This document shows, one piece after another, positions 7,452 to 15,669 of a stretch of 64,000 nucleotides of DNA. The notes under the pieces were generated by a model. That model made no database searches, was not told where the DNA came from, and saw nothing but the letters and a program-made list of their open reading frames with translations. Source of the DNA: Thermotoga sp. Ku-13t (GTDB lineage: Bacteria > Thermotogota > Thermotogae > Thermotogales > DSM-5069); the NCBI RefSeq assembly GCF_011057685.1, contig NZ_LNFY01000011.1, positions 124,001-188,000 of the forward strand, read 5' to 3'. The translations under genes were made by a program, and so were the position numbers. Numbering within the stretch: position 1 is the stretch's first letter; each line of letters opens with the position of its first letter.

Positions 7452-9544
7452 CATCTAACTTCGGTGTCTATGTACCAGTTGTAGATGATCCAGCCGAGTC
7501 CGCTGTCGTATGTGGAGTTGAAGCTCTTTATATACTTCTTTGCGAAGTGCGGTGTTGGATCGGAGATGAGTGGCAGAACTGGCAGATCGTTCGTCCACAG
7601 CGCGAAGTGTTTCTTGTAAAGCTCCACTCTCTTTTCGTAAGACACTTCCTTCGCCATCTGCGCGAGTATCTCGTCGTTCTCAGGATTCGACCAACCCGTG
7701 TAGTTGGTACCGCCCCAGTTGTTTTCCTCGGACGGTATCATGTCCGAACCCCAGTAGTTCAGCGCCTCGTCGCTCACACCGTAGCCCCAGCCTGTCAACC
7801 AGGCGTCGAACTTACCCATGGGTGCCTCTTCCCAGATCACCAGTGCCGGTTTGGCCTCCAGCTTCACGTTGATACCCACCTTCTTGAGCATGCCCTGAAT
7901 GAGCTGCGCCATGAGTTCAGCCTGGCTGCTTCCTGCACCGTATATGAGGGTGAACTCGAAGATCTTGCCGTCCTTTTCGAGCCAACCCTGTTTGTTCTTC
8001 TTCCAGCCGGCTTCGGCCAGCAACTGTTCTGCCTTCTTCGGATCGTAAGGATATTTCTTTATGTGATCTCCCTTCAGAGCGTCCCTCATGATGTGGATCT
8101 CCGTGATCCAGGTGTCCATGATCTGGCCGAGACCGAAGAAGACCACCTGATTCAGCTGCTGGCGATCTATCGCGTATAGAATCGCTTGTCTGACTCTGAT
8201 ATCGGAAAAGAGCTGGTGCGGTTTGCTGAGATCGTTCGGATCTCTGAAGTTCAGATCCAGAGTCCACAGCGCGACGTTTGGAGTGAAGTAAACGTTGAAG
8301 ATGTCGCCTCTCTCTTTCTGTAACTGTAAGCTCTGCTTCAGATCCAGTGTGTACCTTCCAAAGTCTATCTCACCCTTGAGAGTGGAAGCGAATATGACGT
8401 CGCTGTCCGGGATGATCTTGAAGATGATCTGGTCGATGTTTGGTCTGCCCATGTAGTAATCATCGAACGCTTCGAGTGCTATGTACTGACCTTCGACGTA
8501 TTCTTTGAACTTGTACGGACCTGTCATGATCGGGTTGAACATGACCTTCTGCACGAACGCGTCCCAGTTCCCGGTCGCCTTGGCCTTTTCGAAATCTTCC
8601 CTGAACAGATGTTCCGGCAGCTGGAACCATCCGTAGTAGTAAGCGTAGACCGAAGAACCAAGTTCCATACCGGGCACCGGATGGGGCAGATAGATGGTGA
8701 AGGTGTAGTCGTCTATGATTTCCACCTTCTGAACCATCTTCTCGAAATAGTTCGTCGTGACGGGTGCGTCGGAGGTCATCACTTCCCACTGGAACTTCGC
8801 ATCCCTCGCCGTCACAGGATGACCATCGTGCCACTTCATGCCCTTCCTCAACTCGAAGGTGATCGCCACCGAGCCGTCTGGCAGGATCTTGATCAAACCG
8901 TTTTCCAGGCTGGGCAATCTCTTTATCATCCTCGGATGGTAGAAGCCGTTGTCGTCCGTTCCCGTGTATCCATCTCCTATGATGTTGCAGAGCGTCCAAG
9001 TCAATCCGGAGGAAGTGAATAGAGTGTTGAATCCTTTCGGATTCGCAACCGTTGCCGTCACGATCGTACCACCACGTTTTGGAGGATAGAGCGCCTGATA
9101 GAACGATCTTGCTGCCTCAGCCCTGGTGATGGGGGAGAAAGGTTCAAGAAGATGCCCGTAACGATAGTCTAAAAGCTGTCTATCGCTCCTGAAGGCAAGC
9201 GTGAACGCACCGATGGCTTCGGGTGGAACTTTGTCCTCATCGTTAGCGAGTGTACAGATTTCTTTGAACTTCGCTGCTTCTCCTTCGAGCCCCAGTACCT
9301 TGACCAGCGTCACGATGAAGTCTTTTCTGAGCACAGGCTCAGATCCTGTTTTGACCAAGTTTTCCTTACCCGGGAAAGCCTTCGCCACCGCGGCGTGGAA
9401 CTCGTCCCACGTAAGCGGGGCATCGTCGACAACTTTGAGAATGCCAAGCTTCTGAATCACGGGTGCCGCTTCCTGAAGACTGATCTGAGCGAGGAACAGC
9501 GTTGCGAGGGCCAGGATCAGGACGGTGATCAGGAACTTCCGCAT
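7451..9544 (-). CDS. SLH-domain peptide-binding protein (family 5 extracellular solute-binding protein)
   Basis: This is the substrate-binding component of the peptide importer, about 697 residues and some 150 longer than usual. A signal peptide (RKFLITVLILALATLFLA) is followed by a region at roughly 24-155 built from S-layer-homology-like repeats, ending in LEPFSPITRAEAARSFYQAL, the classic ITRAEAA motif. The binding domain starts at KRGGTIVTATV (about 158) and contains the family 5 block VAITFELRKGMKWHDGHPVTARD. SLH domains bind cell-wall polymers, so the protein is probably tethered to peptidoglycan rather than held by a lipid; no lipobox cysteine is seen. The ATG at 9544 follows GGGGGTGAT; an adjacent GTG at 9547 is the alternative. 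It is the first gene of a six-gene operon under the promoter at 9565-9616. Confidence 0.92.
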   Translation of the reverse strand: MRKFLITVLILALATLFLAQISLQEAAPVIQKLGILKVVDDAPLTWDEFHAAVAKAFPGKENLVKTGSEPVLRKDFIVTLVKVLGLEGEAAKFKEICTLANDEDKVPPEAIGAFTLAFRSDRQLLDYRYGHLLEPFSPITRAEAARSFYQALYPPKRGGTIVTATVANPKGFNTLFTSSGLTWTLCNIIGDGYTGTDDNGFYHPRMIKRLPSLENGLIKILPDGSVAITFELRKGMKWHDGHPVTARDAKFQWEVMTSDAPVTTNYFEKMVQKVEIIDDYTFTIYLPHPVPGMELGSSVYAYYYGWFQLPEHLFREDFEKAKATGNWDAFVQKVMFNPIMTGPYKFKEYVEGQYIALEAFDDYYMGRPNIDQIIFKIIPDSDVIFASTLKGEIDFGRYTLDLKQSLQLQKERGDIFNVYFTPNVALWTLDLNFRDPNDLSKPHQLFSDIRVRQAILYAIDRQQLNQVVFFGLGQIMDTWITEIHIMRDALKGDHIKKYPYDPKKAEQLLAEAGWKKNKQGWLEKDGKIFEFTLIYGAGSSQAELMAQLIQGMLKKVGINVKLEAKPALVIWEEAPMGKFDAWLTGWGYGVSDEALNYWGSDMIPSEENNWGGTNYTGWSNPENDEILAQMAKEVSYEKRVELYKKHFALWTNDLPVLPLISDPTPHFAKKYIKSFNSTYDSGLGWIIYNWYIDTEVR

Positions 9545-9555
9545 CACATCACCCC

Positions 9556-9599
9556 CATGGCTCTATTATAGATGAACCATGGCTCTATTATAGATGAAC
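9556..9599 (-). repeat. perfect 22-bp tandem duplication carrying a -10 box
   Basis: The 22 bases at 9556-9577 are repeated exactly at 9578-9599. Each copy contains the -10 hexamer TATAAT on the minus strand (9565-9570 and 9587-9592). The duplication lies between the -35 box and the start codon of the peptide-binding protein gene, so it lengthens the 5' leader by one repeat unit. Confidence 0.97.
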
Positions 9600-9616
9600 A
9601 GACTCGAAAGTGTCAA
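9587..9616 (-). promoter_or_regulatory. promoter of the peptide-import operon
   Basis: On the minus strand TTGACA (9611-9616) and TATAAT (9587-9592) both match the sigma-A consensus exactly and are 18 bases apart. The second TATAAT copy at 9565-9570 is 40 bases from the -35 box and is unlikely to work with it. Transcription would start near 9580, about 36 bases before the ATG. Confidence 0.88.
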
Positions 9617-10109
9617 CAAGTCAAATCTTTCGCTGACCCTGCGCTTTCACTGACTAAAGAATATTTACAGTTCAAGCACATTCTGTTTCCTGTCAGGAGA
9701 GTCCCACAGATCTCGTTTATAAAAATGGCGATCGGAGATGAATGCACGTACGGTTGTTGTAACTTGTTAAACTCATTGATTTCGTCGTGAACCACACAGA
9801 AAGCTTTTTTCCACTGCGCCAGAAGGTATCAGACACACGAAAAAAGAGTCTGAAGACAGTCACAGAAAGATACAGGTGGAAAAAGCTGAGCGTGGCTGTC
9901 AGCGAGAGAAATCATTCATCAGTCATCTTTGTACTGTATCTTTGCCAGGTTCACCATTCAGTGAATTTTGAATGTGCAAACACTCTTCACAGGCGCTCCC
10001 CGCTCGGTGAAACGAGTACGAATCGATCTGACATTGTCCAGGAAATCGGCACCACGTCGACTATGAGTAAAAAACATGGAGCGTGGCTCACTACATAGTT
10101 CGAACTTTT
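9617..10109. other. intergenic stretch without a recognisable gene
   Basis: About 490 bases separate the upstream end of the peptide operon from the 3' end of the lyase gene. The longest open frame (9787-10098, plus strand) starts without a ribosome binding site and its translation has no recognisable features. I saw no strong terminator hairpin, tRNA or known RNA motif. It may be decayed sequence. Confidence 0.5.
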
Positions 10110-10997
10110 TCAATGTGAATACTTAGATTCCAGCTTTCTCCATTCACTGTATCCAACGATCTCGTTGAATTCCGACCAGCTGACACCGAGATCAACAACT
10201 TTTTGAAAGTTTCCCTCTTTCAAAGCCCTCAGAGCTTCCATCATGGCCTTGGTGGCTGGATACAGACACACCATCGGTATGGACAGATATCTCACACCGA
10301 CCTTGACGAGTTCGTTGAAGTCGAACAAGGGGGTCTTACCACCAGGTATGATGTTGAAAGATATGGGTTTAGGAACTTCGCGAACCAGTGTCCTGACCTC
10401 TTCGATGGACTGGGGTGCTTCCACGTAGATGTAATCCGCACCAGCTTCTGCGTACGCTTTCGCACGGCGCAGCACTTCTTCAAAACCTGCGACAGACCTT
10501 GCGTCCGTCCTTGCTCCTATGACGAGGTCTGGATTTTCTTCGTTCCTTGCATCCACAGCCGCTTTTATTTTGCTGACCATTTCCTCCAGAGATACTATGC
10601 TTTTACCTTCCATATGTCCACATCTTTTCGGCCAGACCTGATCCTCAAGCCTCACGCCCGCAACACCTATCCTGGCAAAATTTTTCACGGCCCAGTAAAC
10701 GTTGAGCGCGTTACCATAGCCAGTGTCTATGTCAGCATCGACTGGTAGATCCGTCGCGTTGGCAATCGTTCTGACCCTTTCAAGCATTTCAGCGTATCCT
10801 ACCAGTCCTATGTCCGGCTGACCAATCAGCGAAGCGGATATACCATAGCCTGTCGTTCCAACCACCTCGAAACCTGAAAGTTCTATCAACCGCGCTGAGA
10901 GTGCGTCGTAAGCACAGACCCTCAAAGTCAGCTTTCCTTCCCGGTTGAGGTATTCTCGCAATTTACGTGCCCTTTCCCGTGCTCTCCACTCGGCCAT
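10110..10997 (-). CDS. isocitrate lyase/PEP mutase superfamily lyase (2-methylisocitrate lyase-like)
   Basis: This is a TIM-barrel lyase of 295 residues. The ATG at 10997 is preceded by AAGGAGGGG; the longer frame to 11102 would run through the operators and is rejected. Family motifs are DADIDTGYGNALNVYWAV (Mg-binding region), VRLEDQVWPKRCGHMEGK with the catalytic Cys of the carbon-carbon lyases, and IGARTDAR. The KRCGH loop argues for a lyase (2-methylisocitrate, 2,3-dimethylmalate or a related acid) rather than PEP mutase. It is divergent from a tricarboxylate transporter, and the shared control region suggests that the transporter brings in its substrate. The true substrate is not determinable; oxaloacetate decarboxylase-like activity is another option in this family. 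Confidence 0.85.
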   Translation of the reverse strand: MAEWRARERARKLREYLNREGKLTLRVCAYDALSARLIELSGFEVVGTTGYGISASLIGQPDIGLVGYAEMLERVRTIANATDLPVDADIDTGYGNALNVYWAVKNFARIGVAGVRLEDQVWPKRCGHMEGKSIVSLEEMVSKIKAAVDARNEENPDLVIGARTDARSVAGFEEVLRRAKAYAEAGADYIYVEAPQSIEEVRTLVREVPKPISFNIIPGGKTPLFDFNELVKVGVRYLSIPMVCLYPATKAMMEALRALKEGNFQKVVDLGVSWSEFNEIVGYSEWRKLESKYSH

Positions 10998-11036
10998 TTG
11001 ATTTCCCCTCCTTAAAATCGAGATGAATTTTGTAAC

Positions 11037-11066
11037 TTGACCTCTGCGATCCTTCATCTGTATAAT
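11037..11066 (+). promoter_or_regulatory. promoter of the tctCBA-gntR operon
   Basis: TTGACC (11037-11042) and TATAAT (11061-11066) are separated by 18 bases. Transcription would start near 11073, inside the operator array. On the opposite strand a TATTAT at 11062-11067 could serve the lyase gene, so the two divergent promoters may overlap, but no good minus-strand -35 box is visible. Confidence 0.82.
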
Positions 11067-11067
11067 A

Positions 11068-11103
11068 CATGATGTAACATATGACATCATATATGATATC
11101 ATA
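11068..11103. promoter_or_regulatory. three contiguous 12-bp operators, consensus TATGANNTCATA
   Basis: TATGACATCATA (11080-11091) and TATGATATCATA (11092-11103) are perfect inverted repeats that abut with no gap. A degenerate third copy, CATGATGTAACA (11068-11079), abuts upstream in the same 12-base phase. The array covers the probable start site of the tct promoter. The likely binder is the GntR/FCD regulator encoded at the end of the operon; this is inference from position and symmetry. Confidence 0.75.
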
Positions 11104-11133
11104 CCTGATAGAAACCATCAAGGAGGTGAGCAC

Positions 11134-12105
11134 ATGAAGGTGAAACTTCTCACAGTGATCGTCCTATCTGCCCTGGCCGTGTCACTCTTCGCAACTTATC
11201 CGGACAAACCTCTCAACTTCATCGCGCCCGGTGGACCTGGAGGCGGATGGGACACGACAATAAGGGTTGTAGCACAGGTTCTGAAGGAAACGGGTCTTGT
11301 CACCCAACCGATCGTCGTTACAAACATGCCTGGTGGTGGCGGCGGAGTGGGCCTAGCGCACATGCAGACCAAGAAAGGTGATCCCTACACAATTATTGTC
11401 TTCTCGCCACCGTTGTTGCTGATCAACCTGACCGGCCAGACGCAGTATTCTTTCAAAGATCTAACTCCACTGGCGATGCTCATACACGACTACGGCGCCT
11501 TCGCAATCTCGAAGAAGTCCAAGTTCAACAGCATCAGCGAAGTCATGGAAGCTTTGAAGAAGGATCCAAAGAGTGTCAAAGTGGGTGGCATATCGGCCTT
11601 CGGCTCGATGGACCATATCCAGTTCCTGATCGCCGCAAAGGCTGCCGGGGTTCAGAACCTCAAGGACATAACTTACGTGTCGTTCCAGGAGGGTGAACAC
11701 CTTGCCGCCCTGCTCGGAGGACACATCGACGTGCTCTCAACAGGCCTTGCTGAGGTCACAACGGCACTCCAGACAGGTACCATAAAAGTTCTCGCCATCA
11801 CGGCTCCTCAGAGAGTTTCTGGAATCCTCGCGAACGTGCCGACTTTGAAGGAAGAAGGCATCGACGCTGAATTTGTGAACTGGCGTGGCTTGTTTGGACC
11901 ACCGGAAATGCCAGACTACGCAGTGGATTACTGGATAAACACCCTCTCGAAGATGGTACAAACGATGGAATGGGAAAGGTTCGTGGCAAAGTACAACTGG
12001 ACCAAAGCGTTCATGCCTGGCAAAGAGTTCCTGAACTATCTGGAGAAGGTCAACGAAGAATACAAAGTAATACTGAAAGAACTCGGTCTGTACAGAGGTG
12101 AATGA
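11134..12105 (+). CDS. tctC: tripartite tricarboxylate transporter, periplasmic binding protein (TctC)
   Basis: This is the extracytoplasmic binding protein of a TTT-family secondary transporter, 323 residues. A signal peptide (VKLLTVIVLSALAVSLFA) is followed by YPDKPLNFIAPGGPGGGWDTTIR, the conserved N terminus of the family, and later by a ligand-binding domain with NMPGGGGGVGLAHM. AAGGAGGTGAG precedes the ATG. It is the first gene of tctC-tctB-tctA-gntR and is separated from the small membrane subunit by a GC-rich hairpin. TctC homologues bind citrate or other carboxylates; the divergent lyase suggests a methylated C5-C7 acid, but this is speculative. Confidence 0.93.
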   Translation: MKVKLLTVIVLSALAVSLFATYPDKPLNFIAPGGPGGGWDTTIRVVAQVLKETGLVTQPIVVTNMPGGGGGVGLAHMQTKKGDPYTIIVFSPPLLLINLTGQTQYSFKDLTPLAMLIHDYGAFAISKKSKFNSISEVMEALKKDPKSVKVGGISAFGSMDHIQFLIAAKAAGVQNLKDITYVSFQEGEHLAALLGGHIDVLSTGLAEVTTALQTGTIKVLAITAPQRVSGILANVPTLKEEGIDAEFVNWRGLFGPPEMPDYAVDYWINTLSKMVQTMEWERFVAKYNWTKAFMPGKEFLNYLEKVNEEYKVILKELGLYRGE

Positions 12106-12110
12106 GTACT

Positions 12111-12138
12111 CCCGCGGGGTAACTGCCCCGCGGGTTTT
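12111..12138 (+). terminator. intra-operon hairpin between tctC and tctB
   Basis: CCCGCGGGG (12111-12119) pairs perfectly with CCCCGCGGG (12126-12134) across a 6-base loop and is followed by TTTT. It lies 6 bases after the tctC stop and ends just before the tctB ribosome binding site. It is probably a partial terminator or 3' stabiliser that raises TctC over the membrane subunits. Confidence 0.85.
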
Positions 12139-12151
12139 GGAGGGATTTTCC

Positions 12152-12586
12152 GTGAAGGATAGATACTTGTCTGTCGCGGTGCTTGCTTTCGGAGTTATTT
12201 ACACGATCGCTGCCTGGAATTTGCCAAGGGCTCCCGTTGGAAATCCTCTTGGACCTGTTTATTTTCCGCTCGGATTAGGATTACTCGTGACGATAATAGG
12301 CTTTTTGATGCTGTTACAGAGCCTGAAATCACATCATGAAGAACGTGCACATGCAAAATCTGGAAAAAGCGCATTCCAGATTTTAGCAACGCTCGTGCTT
12401 TGTGTGGCCTACGCGCTGATGTTCAACAAACTTGGGTTTCTGTTCTCCTCTTTTGTTTTTTTGAGCGCCCTCTTGATTCTTCTAAACGGACTTAGAAAAT
12501 GGTTGATGAGCCTCAGCATTTCTATACTCTACACCGCTGGAGTTTGGTATCTCTTCGAGAAAGTCTTTTTGATAAACCTCCCGTAG
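12152..12586 (+). CDS. tctB: tripartite tricarboxylate transporter, small membrane subunit (TctB)
   Basis: This is a 144-residue protein with four predicted membrane helices (for example LSVAVLAFGVIYTIAAW and GLGLLVTIIGFLMLL) separated by a charged cytoplasmic loop, the usual form of TctB. I chose the GTG at 12152, preceded by GGAGGG. The in-frame ATG at 12098 would overlap the end of tctC and run through the hairpin. TctB forms the membrane complex with TctA encoded 12 bases downstream; its exact role is not well defined in the family. Confidence 0.85.
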   Translation: MKDRYLSVAVLAFGVIYTIAAWNLPRAPVGNPLGPVYFPLGLGLLVTIIGFLMLLQSLKSHHEERAHAKSGKSAFQILATLVLCVAYALMFNKLGFLFSSFVFLSALLILLNGLRKWLMSLSISILYTAGVWYLFEKVFLINLP

Positions 12587-12598
12587 GGGTGATTGCAC

Positions 12599-14101
12599 AT
12601 GGCCATGCTGGAGTATTTGATGTACGGGTTCAAAGTTGTTTTCATACCATCCAATTTCCTCTGGCTGACACTTGGATGCTTCTTAGGCACAGTCATTGGG
12701 ATGCTGCCGGGCCTTGGGCCAGCCACGGGCATAGCTTTGCTCTTACCTTTGACGTTCGTAATGAAACCGGAGACTGCTTTGATAACGATGTGCGCGATCT
12801 TCTACGGGGCGATGTTCGGAGGTTCAAGAAGTTCGATCTTGCTGAACATTCCGGGCGACGGATCGGCTGTGGCGTCGTGCTTTGACGGTTATCCGATGAC
12901 TTTGAAGGGAGAGGCAGAAGCCGCCCTGGCAATCTCAGCGATAGCCTCTTTCATAGGCGGTTTGATATCTTCAATCGCTTTTGTCTTACTGGCTCTGCCA
13001 CTTGCAAAGATCGCGCTCATGTTCGGGCCACCGGAATACTTCGCCTTGATGGTCCTCGCTCTCACGGCAACAGCTTCCATGTCTGAAGGAAAAGTTTTAA
13101 AAGGCCTTCTTTCCATGGCACTCGGTTTGATGGTCTCGATGGTCGGGCTCGATCCCCAGTCTGGTGTTTCCAGGTTCACCTTTGGTAATCTCGAACTGCA
13201 TGGTGGGATAGATTTCGTCGTGGTGATCATAGGCATCTACGGTCTGGGTGAAGTTTTCAAAAATCTGGAAAAAATTGGTCGCGGAGAAATGTTGCAGCCA
13301 ATAAAGAAAAAATTCGGCAAAATCTGGATCACCAAAGAGCAGTGGAAACGCAGCTTTATACCGATACTCAGGGCAACTCCCATAGGCTTTTTGATAGGTA
13401 TCTTACCCGGGGCCGGTGGTACAATAGCTGCTCTCATGTCTTACAACGTTGAAAAGAAGCTTTCGAAGGAACCTGAAAGGTTCGGTAAAGGAGCAATAGA
13501 AGGTCTGGCTGCACCGGAAGCAGCGAACAACGCCTGTTCCATCGGTGCAATACTTCCCACGTTCACGCTTGGTATTCCTGGGTCCGGAACCGCCGCGATC
13601 ATGCTTGGCGCTTTGATGATCTACGGTCTTCAACCTGGTCCACTCTTGTTCGAGTTCTACCCGGAGATCGGCTGGGGTGTGGTCGCAAGTTTGTTCGTTG
13701 GTAACTTTGTGGCAGCCATCATGAACCTTCCACTTGCAGGTTTGATCGTGAGAATACTGGCGATTCCACCCAAGATACTGTATCCTTTAGTAACGGCTCT
13801 GTGTTTCATAGGAGTTTACGCCATCAACCTGAGCGTTGTGGATTTCTATCTGCTGATTCTGTTCGGCATCCTTGGTTATGCGATGAGAAAGCTTGAAATT
13901 CCAACCGCTCCCATGATACTCGCCAGTGTCGTGGGTAGAAAATTTGAGCAATCCTTCAGACAATCTTTGATGATCTCTGGAGGAGATTTTTCCATCTTCT
14001 TCAAGTCCGGCATATCGGTGACTCTGCTGATTCTGGCAGTTCTGTCGCTCGTTTATCCTGTCATCTCGGCAGCAGTGAAGAGGAAACGTCACGCGATATA
14101 A
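12599..14101 (+). CDS. tctA: tripartite tricarboxylate transporter, large membrane subunit (TctA)
   Basis: This is the transport channel of the TTT system, about 500 residues with some 12 membrane helices. Diagnostic stretches are [20 protein letters not shown] near the N terminus and the repeated-half motif [19 protein letters not shown] followed by [21 protein letters not shown] and [18 protein letters not shown]. The ATG at 12599 follows GGGGTGAT; an in-frame TTG at 12593 lies inside that site. TctA uses the ion gradient to move a carboxylate delivered by TctC. Confidence 0.94.
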   Translation: MAMLEYLMYGFKVVFIPSNFLWLTLGCFLGTVIGMLPGLGPATGIALLLPLTFVMKPETALITMCAIFYGAMFGGSRSSILLNIPGDGSAVASCFDGYPMTLKGEAEAALAISAIASFIGGLISSIAFVLLALPLAKIALMFGPPEYFALMVLALTATASMSEGKVLKGLLSMALGLMVSMVGLDPQSGVSRFTFGNLELHGGIDFVVVIIGIYGLGEVFKNLEKIGRGEMLQPIKKKFGKIWITKEQWKRSFIPILRATPIGFLIGILPGAGGTIAALMSYNVEKKLSKEPERFGKGAIEGLAAPEAANNACSIGAILPTFTLGIPGSGTAAIMLGALMIYGLQPGPLLFEFYPEIGWGVVASLFVGNFVAAIMNLPLAGLIVRILAIPPKILYPLVTALCFIGVYAINLSVVDFYLLILFGILGYAMRKLEIPTAPMILASVVGRKFEQSFRQSLMISGGDFSIFFKSGISVTLLILAVLSLVYPVISAAVKRKRHAI

Positions 14102-14127
14102 TCGAAGGACGGAGCGAGGGATTTTTG

Positions 14128-14787
14128 GTGGAAGCAATAAAGCGCGCTTCTTTGAAGGAAGAGGTTCTTAATAAAATCAAGGAGTTCATAATGAAAGGAC
14201 GCTTCGCACCCGGTCAGAGGATCGTGATCGATGCACTGGCTAAAGAACTGGGTGTCAGTGTCACGCCAGTCAGGGAAGCGTTGCACCATCTTGCAGCCGA
14301 AGGGCTGGTTTCAATCGAGCCGAGGAAAGGGTTCACCGTAAGGAAGTGGGAAATCAAAGAAATAGAGGACCTACTTTATCTGAGGATGTACCTTGAAAAA
14401 CTGGCTGTGAGACTATTCATCGAAAAAGCTTCAGAACAGGATATAAACGATCTTGCCGCGATCATAGAGCGGATGAACAGAGCTGTTGAAGCTTCCGATC
14501 TGGAAGGCTTGACGATGCTCAATTCGCAGTTTCACAGAAAAATTCTGCAGTGTTCAGGAAATCAGGAACTTCTCAAAATCATGGAATCTTTGAGTGCAAA
14601 GCTTCATAGAGTGAGAATTCTTTCGCTTTCATACCCAGGCAGGATGGAACAGTCACGTATAGAGCACAGAATCATTTTTGAAGCCATAAAGGCAAGAGAC
14701 ATCCCCATGGCGGAGAAAGCCATGGAAGAACACATCAAGAGCGTCATGGCTGTGCTTTTAAAGAGAGCGCAGGAAGGCTTGATCTGA
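14128..14787 (+). CDS. GntR-family transcriptional regulator, FCD subfamily
   Basis: This is a 219-residue regulator. The N-terminal winged helix-turn-helix (KGRFAPGQRIVIDALAKELG, then VTPVREALHHLAAEGLV) is typical of GntR, and residues about 80-210 form an all-helical FCD ligand domain with the expected metal-site residues (QFHRKI and IEHRIIFEAI, then EEHI). FCD regulators usually bind carboxylic acids, sometimes through a metal. The gene is the last of the tct operon, 24 bases after tctA, and probably controls the divergent control region through the TATGANNTCATA array. GTG at 14128 has GAGCGAGGG upstream; a TTG at 14125 is an alternative. Confidence 0.9.
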   Translation: MEAIKRASLKEEVLNKIKEFIMKGRFAPGQRIVIDALAKELGVSVTPVREALHHLAAEGLVSIEPRKGFTVRKWEIKEIEDLLYLRMYLEKLAVRLFIEKASEQDINDLAAIIERMNRAVEASDLEGLTMLNSQFHRKILQCSGNQELLKIMESLSAKLHRVRILSLSYPGRMEQSRIEHRIIFEAIKARDIPMAEKAMEEHIKSVMAVLLKRAQEGLI

Positions 14788-14838
14788 ACGAATTCAGTAT
14801 TTTTAGTTCCCACGTTCCAATTTGTTGATGAATGAGGA

Positions 14839-15669
14839 TCAATATATCCACTTTTCCACCGCGCTCGCGGTTTTCTTTGTTACCTCATCTGCCTTTAAAC
14901 CAAGCATTGATTTCGTGTATTCAAAGAGTACCTCGAGCACGTGTAGCTGAGCTATTTTGGACCGTATCGCTCCACTCTGGAAGGGACTTTCTCTTATGGA
15001 GGTCAATAAAACGAAATCTGAAAACTTCGTCAAGGGTGATTTACTGTAACCTGTCACTGCTATGACACAGGCTCTGTTTTTCTTCGCCAGAGTCGCCAGG
15101 TCCACAACTAGAGCAGTTGAACCGCTTTGAGAGAAAGCGAGTACACAGTCTTTCTCGTTGCAATCTGCCAGAAGCATTGCCAGCATGTGAGGATCGTTTG
15201 TGTATCTTACATCAACACCGATTCGCATAAACTTGTAGAATGCATCCAGAGCCGTCACACCTGATGCACCAACACCGAGCAGATACAATCTCCTGCAGGT
15301 GGCTATTTTTTCTGCACAGGAACGGACCACGTCTTCATTCTCAGACAAAAGTTTCGAGGTTTCCTCGATCGCTTGAATGTGACTCTGTTTTACCTCGAGA
15401 ATCAGGCTTTCCATTTTCACTTCTTCGTGGGACTGCTGGCCCAAGGTCTTGGCTAAAGCAATCTTGAAAGCATGAAAACCGGGAAAACCTATCTTCTGGC
15501 AGAATCTGATGACTGTACCCTGACCCAATTTCAACTCATCTGTCAGCTCGGTGATCGTCATGTAGACAACCTTTTCGGGATTCTCCAAAATGTACCTGGC
15601 AAGTGTTGTCTCTTTCTTGGTGAAGCGGTGATGATTGGCCCTTATGAGCGCTTCAACATTTTCAATCAC
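14839..15669 (-). CDS. RpiR-family transcriptional regulator (HTH plus SIS domain)
   Basis: This is a 276-residue regulator. The N-terminal helix-turn-helix is recognised from LARYILENPEKVVYMTITEL and LGQGTVIRFCQKIGFPGFHAFK. The C-terminal SIS domain (GVGASGVTALDAFYKFMRIG and LAFSQSGSTALVVD) binds phosphosugars. It is the last gene of the nan-like operon and overlaps the ROK kinase gene by 8 bases. In this setting the effector is probably ManNAc-6-phosphate or GlcNAc-6-phosphate, and the palindromes around the operon promoter are its likely targets. The gene lies tail to tail with the GntR regulator; no obvious terminator lies between them. Confidence 0.9.
   Translation of the reverse strand: MIENVEALIRANHHRFTKKETTLARYILENPEKVVYMTITELTDELKLGQGTVIRFCQKIGFPGFHAFKIALAKTLGQQSHEEVKMESLILEVKQSHIQAIEETSKLLSENEDVVRSCAEKIATCRRLYLLGVGASGVTALDAFYKFMRIGVDVRYTNDPHMLAMLLADCNEKDCVLAFSQSGSTALVVDLATLAKKNRACVIAVTGYSKSPLTKFSDFVLLTSIRESPFQSGAIRSKIAQLHVLEVLFEYTKSMLGLKADEVTKKTASAVEKWIY

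Noticed and set aside
9787-10098. A 103-codon plus-strand frame in the intergenic region
   Set aside because: No ribosome binding site, no recognisable motifs, and an atypical amino acid composition.
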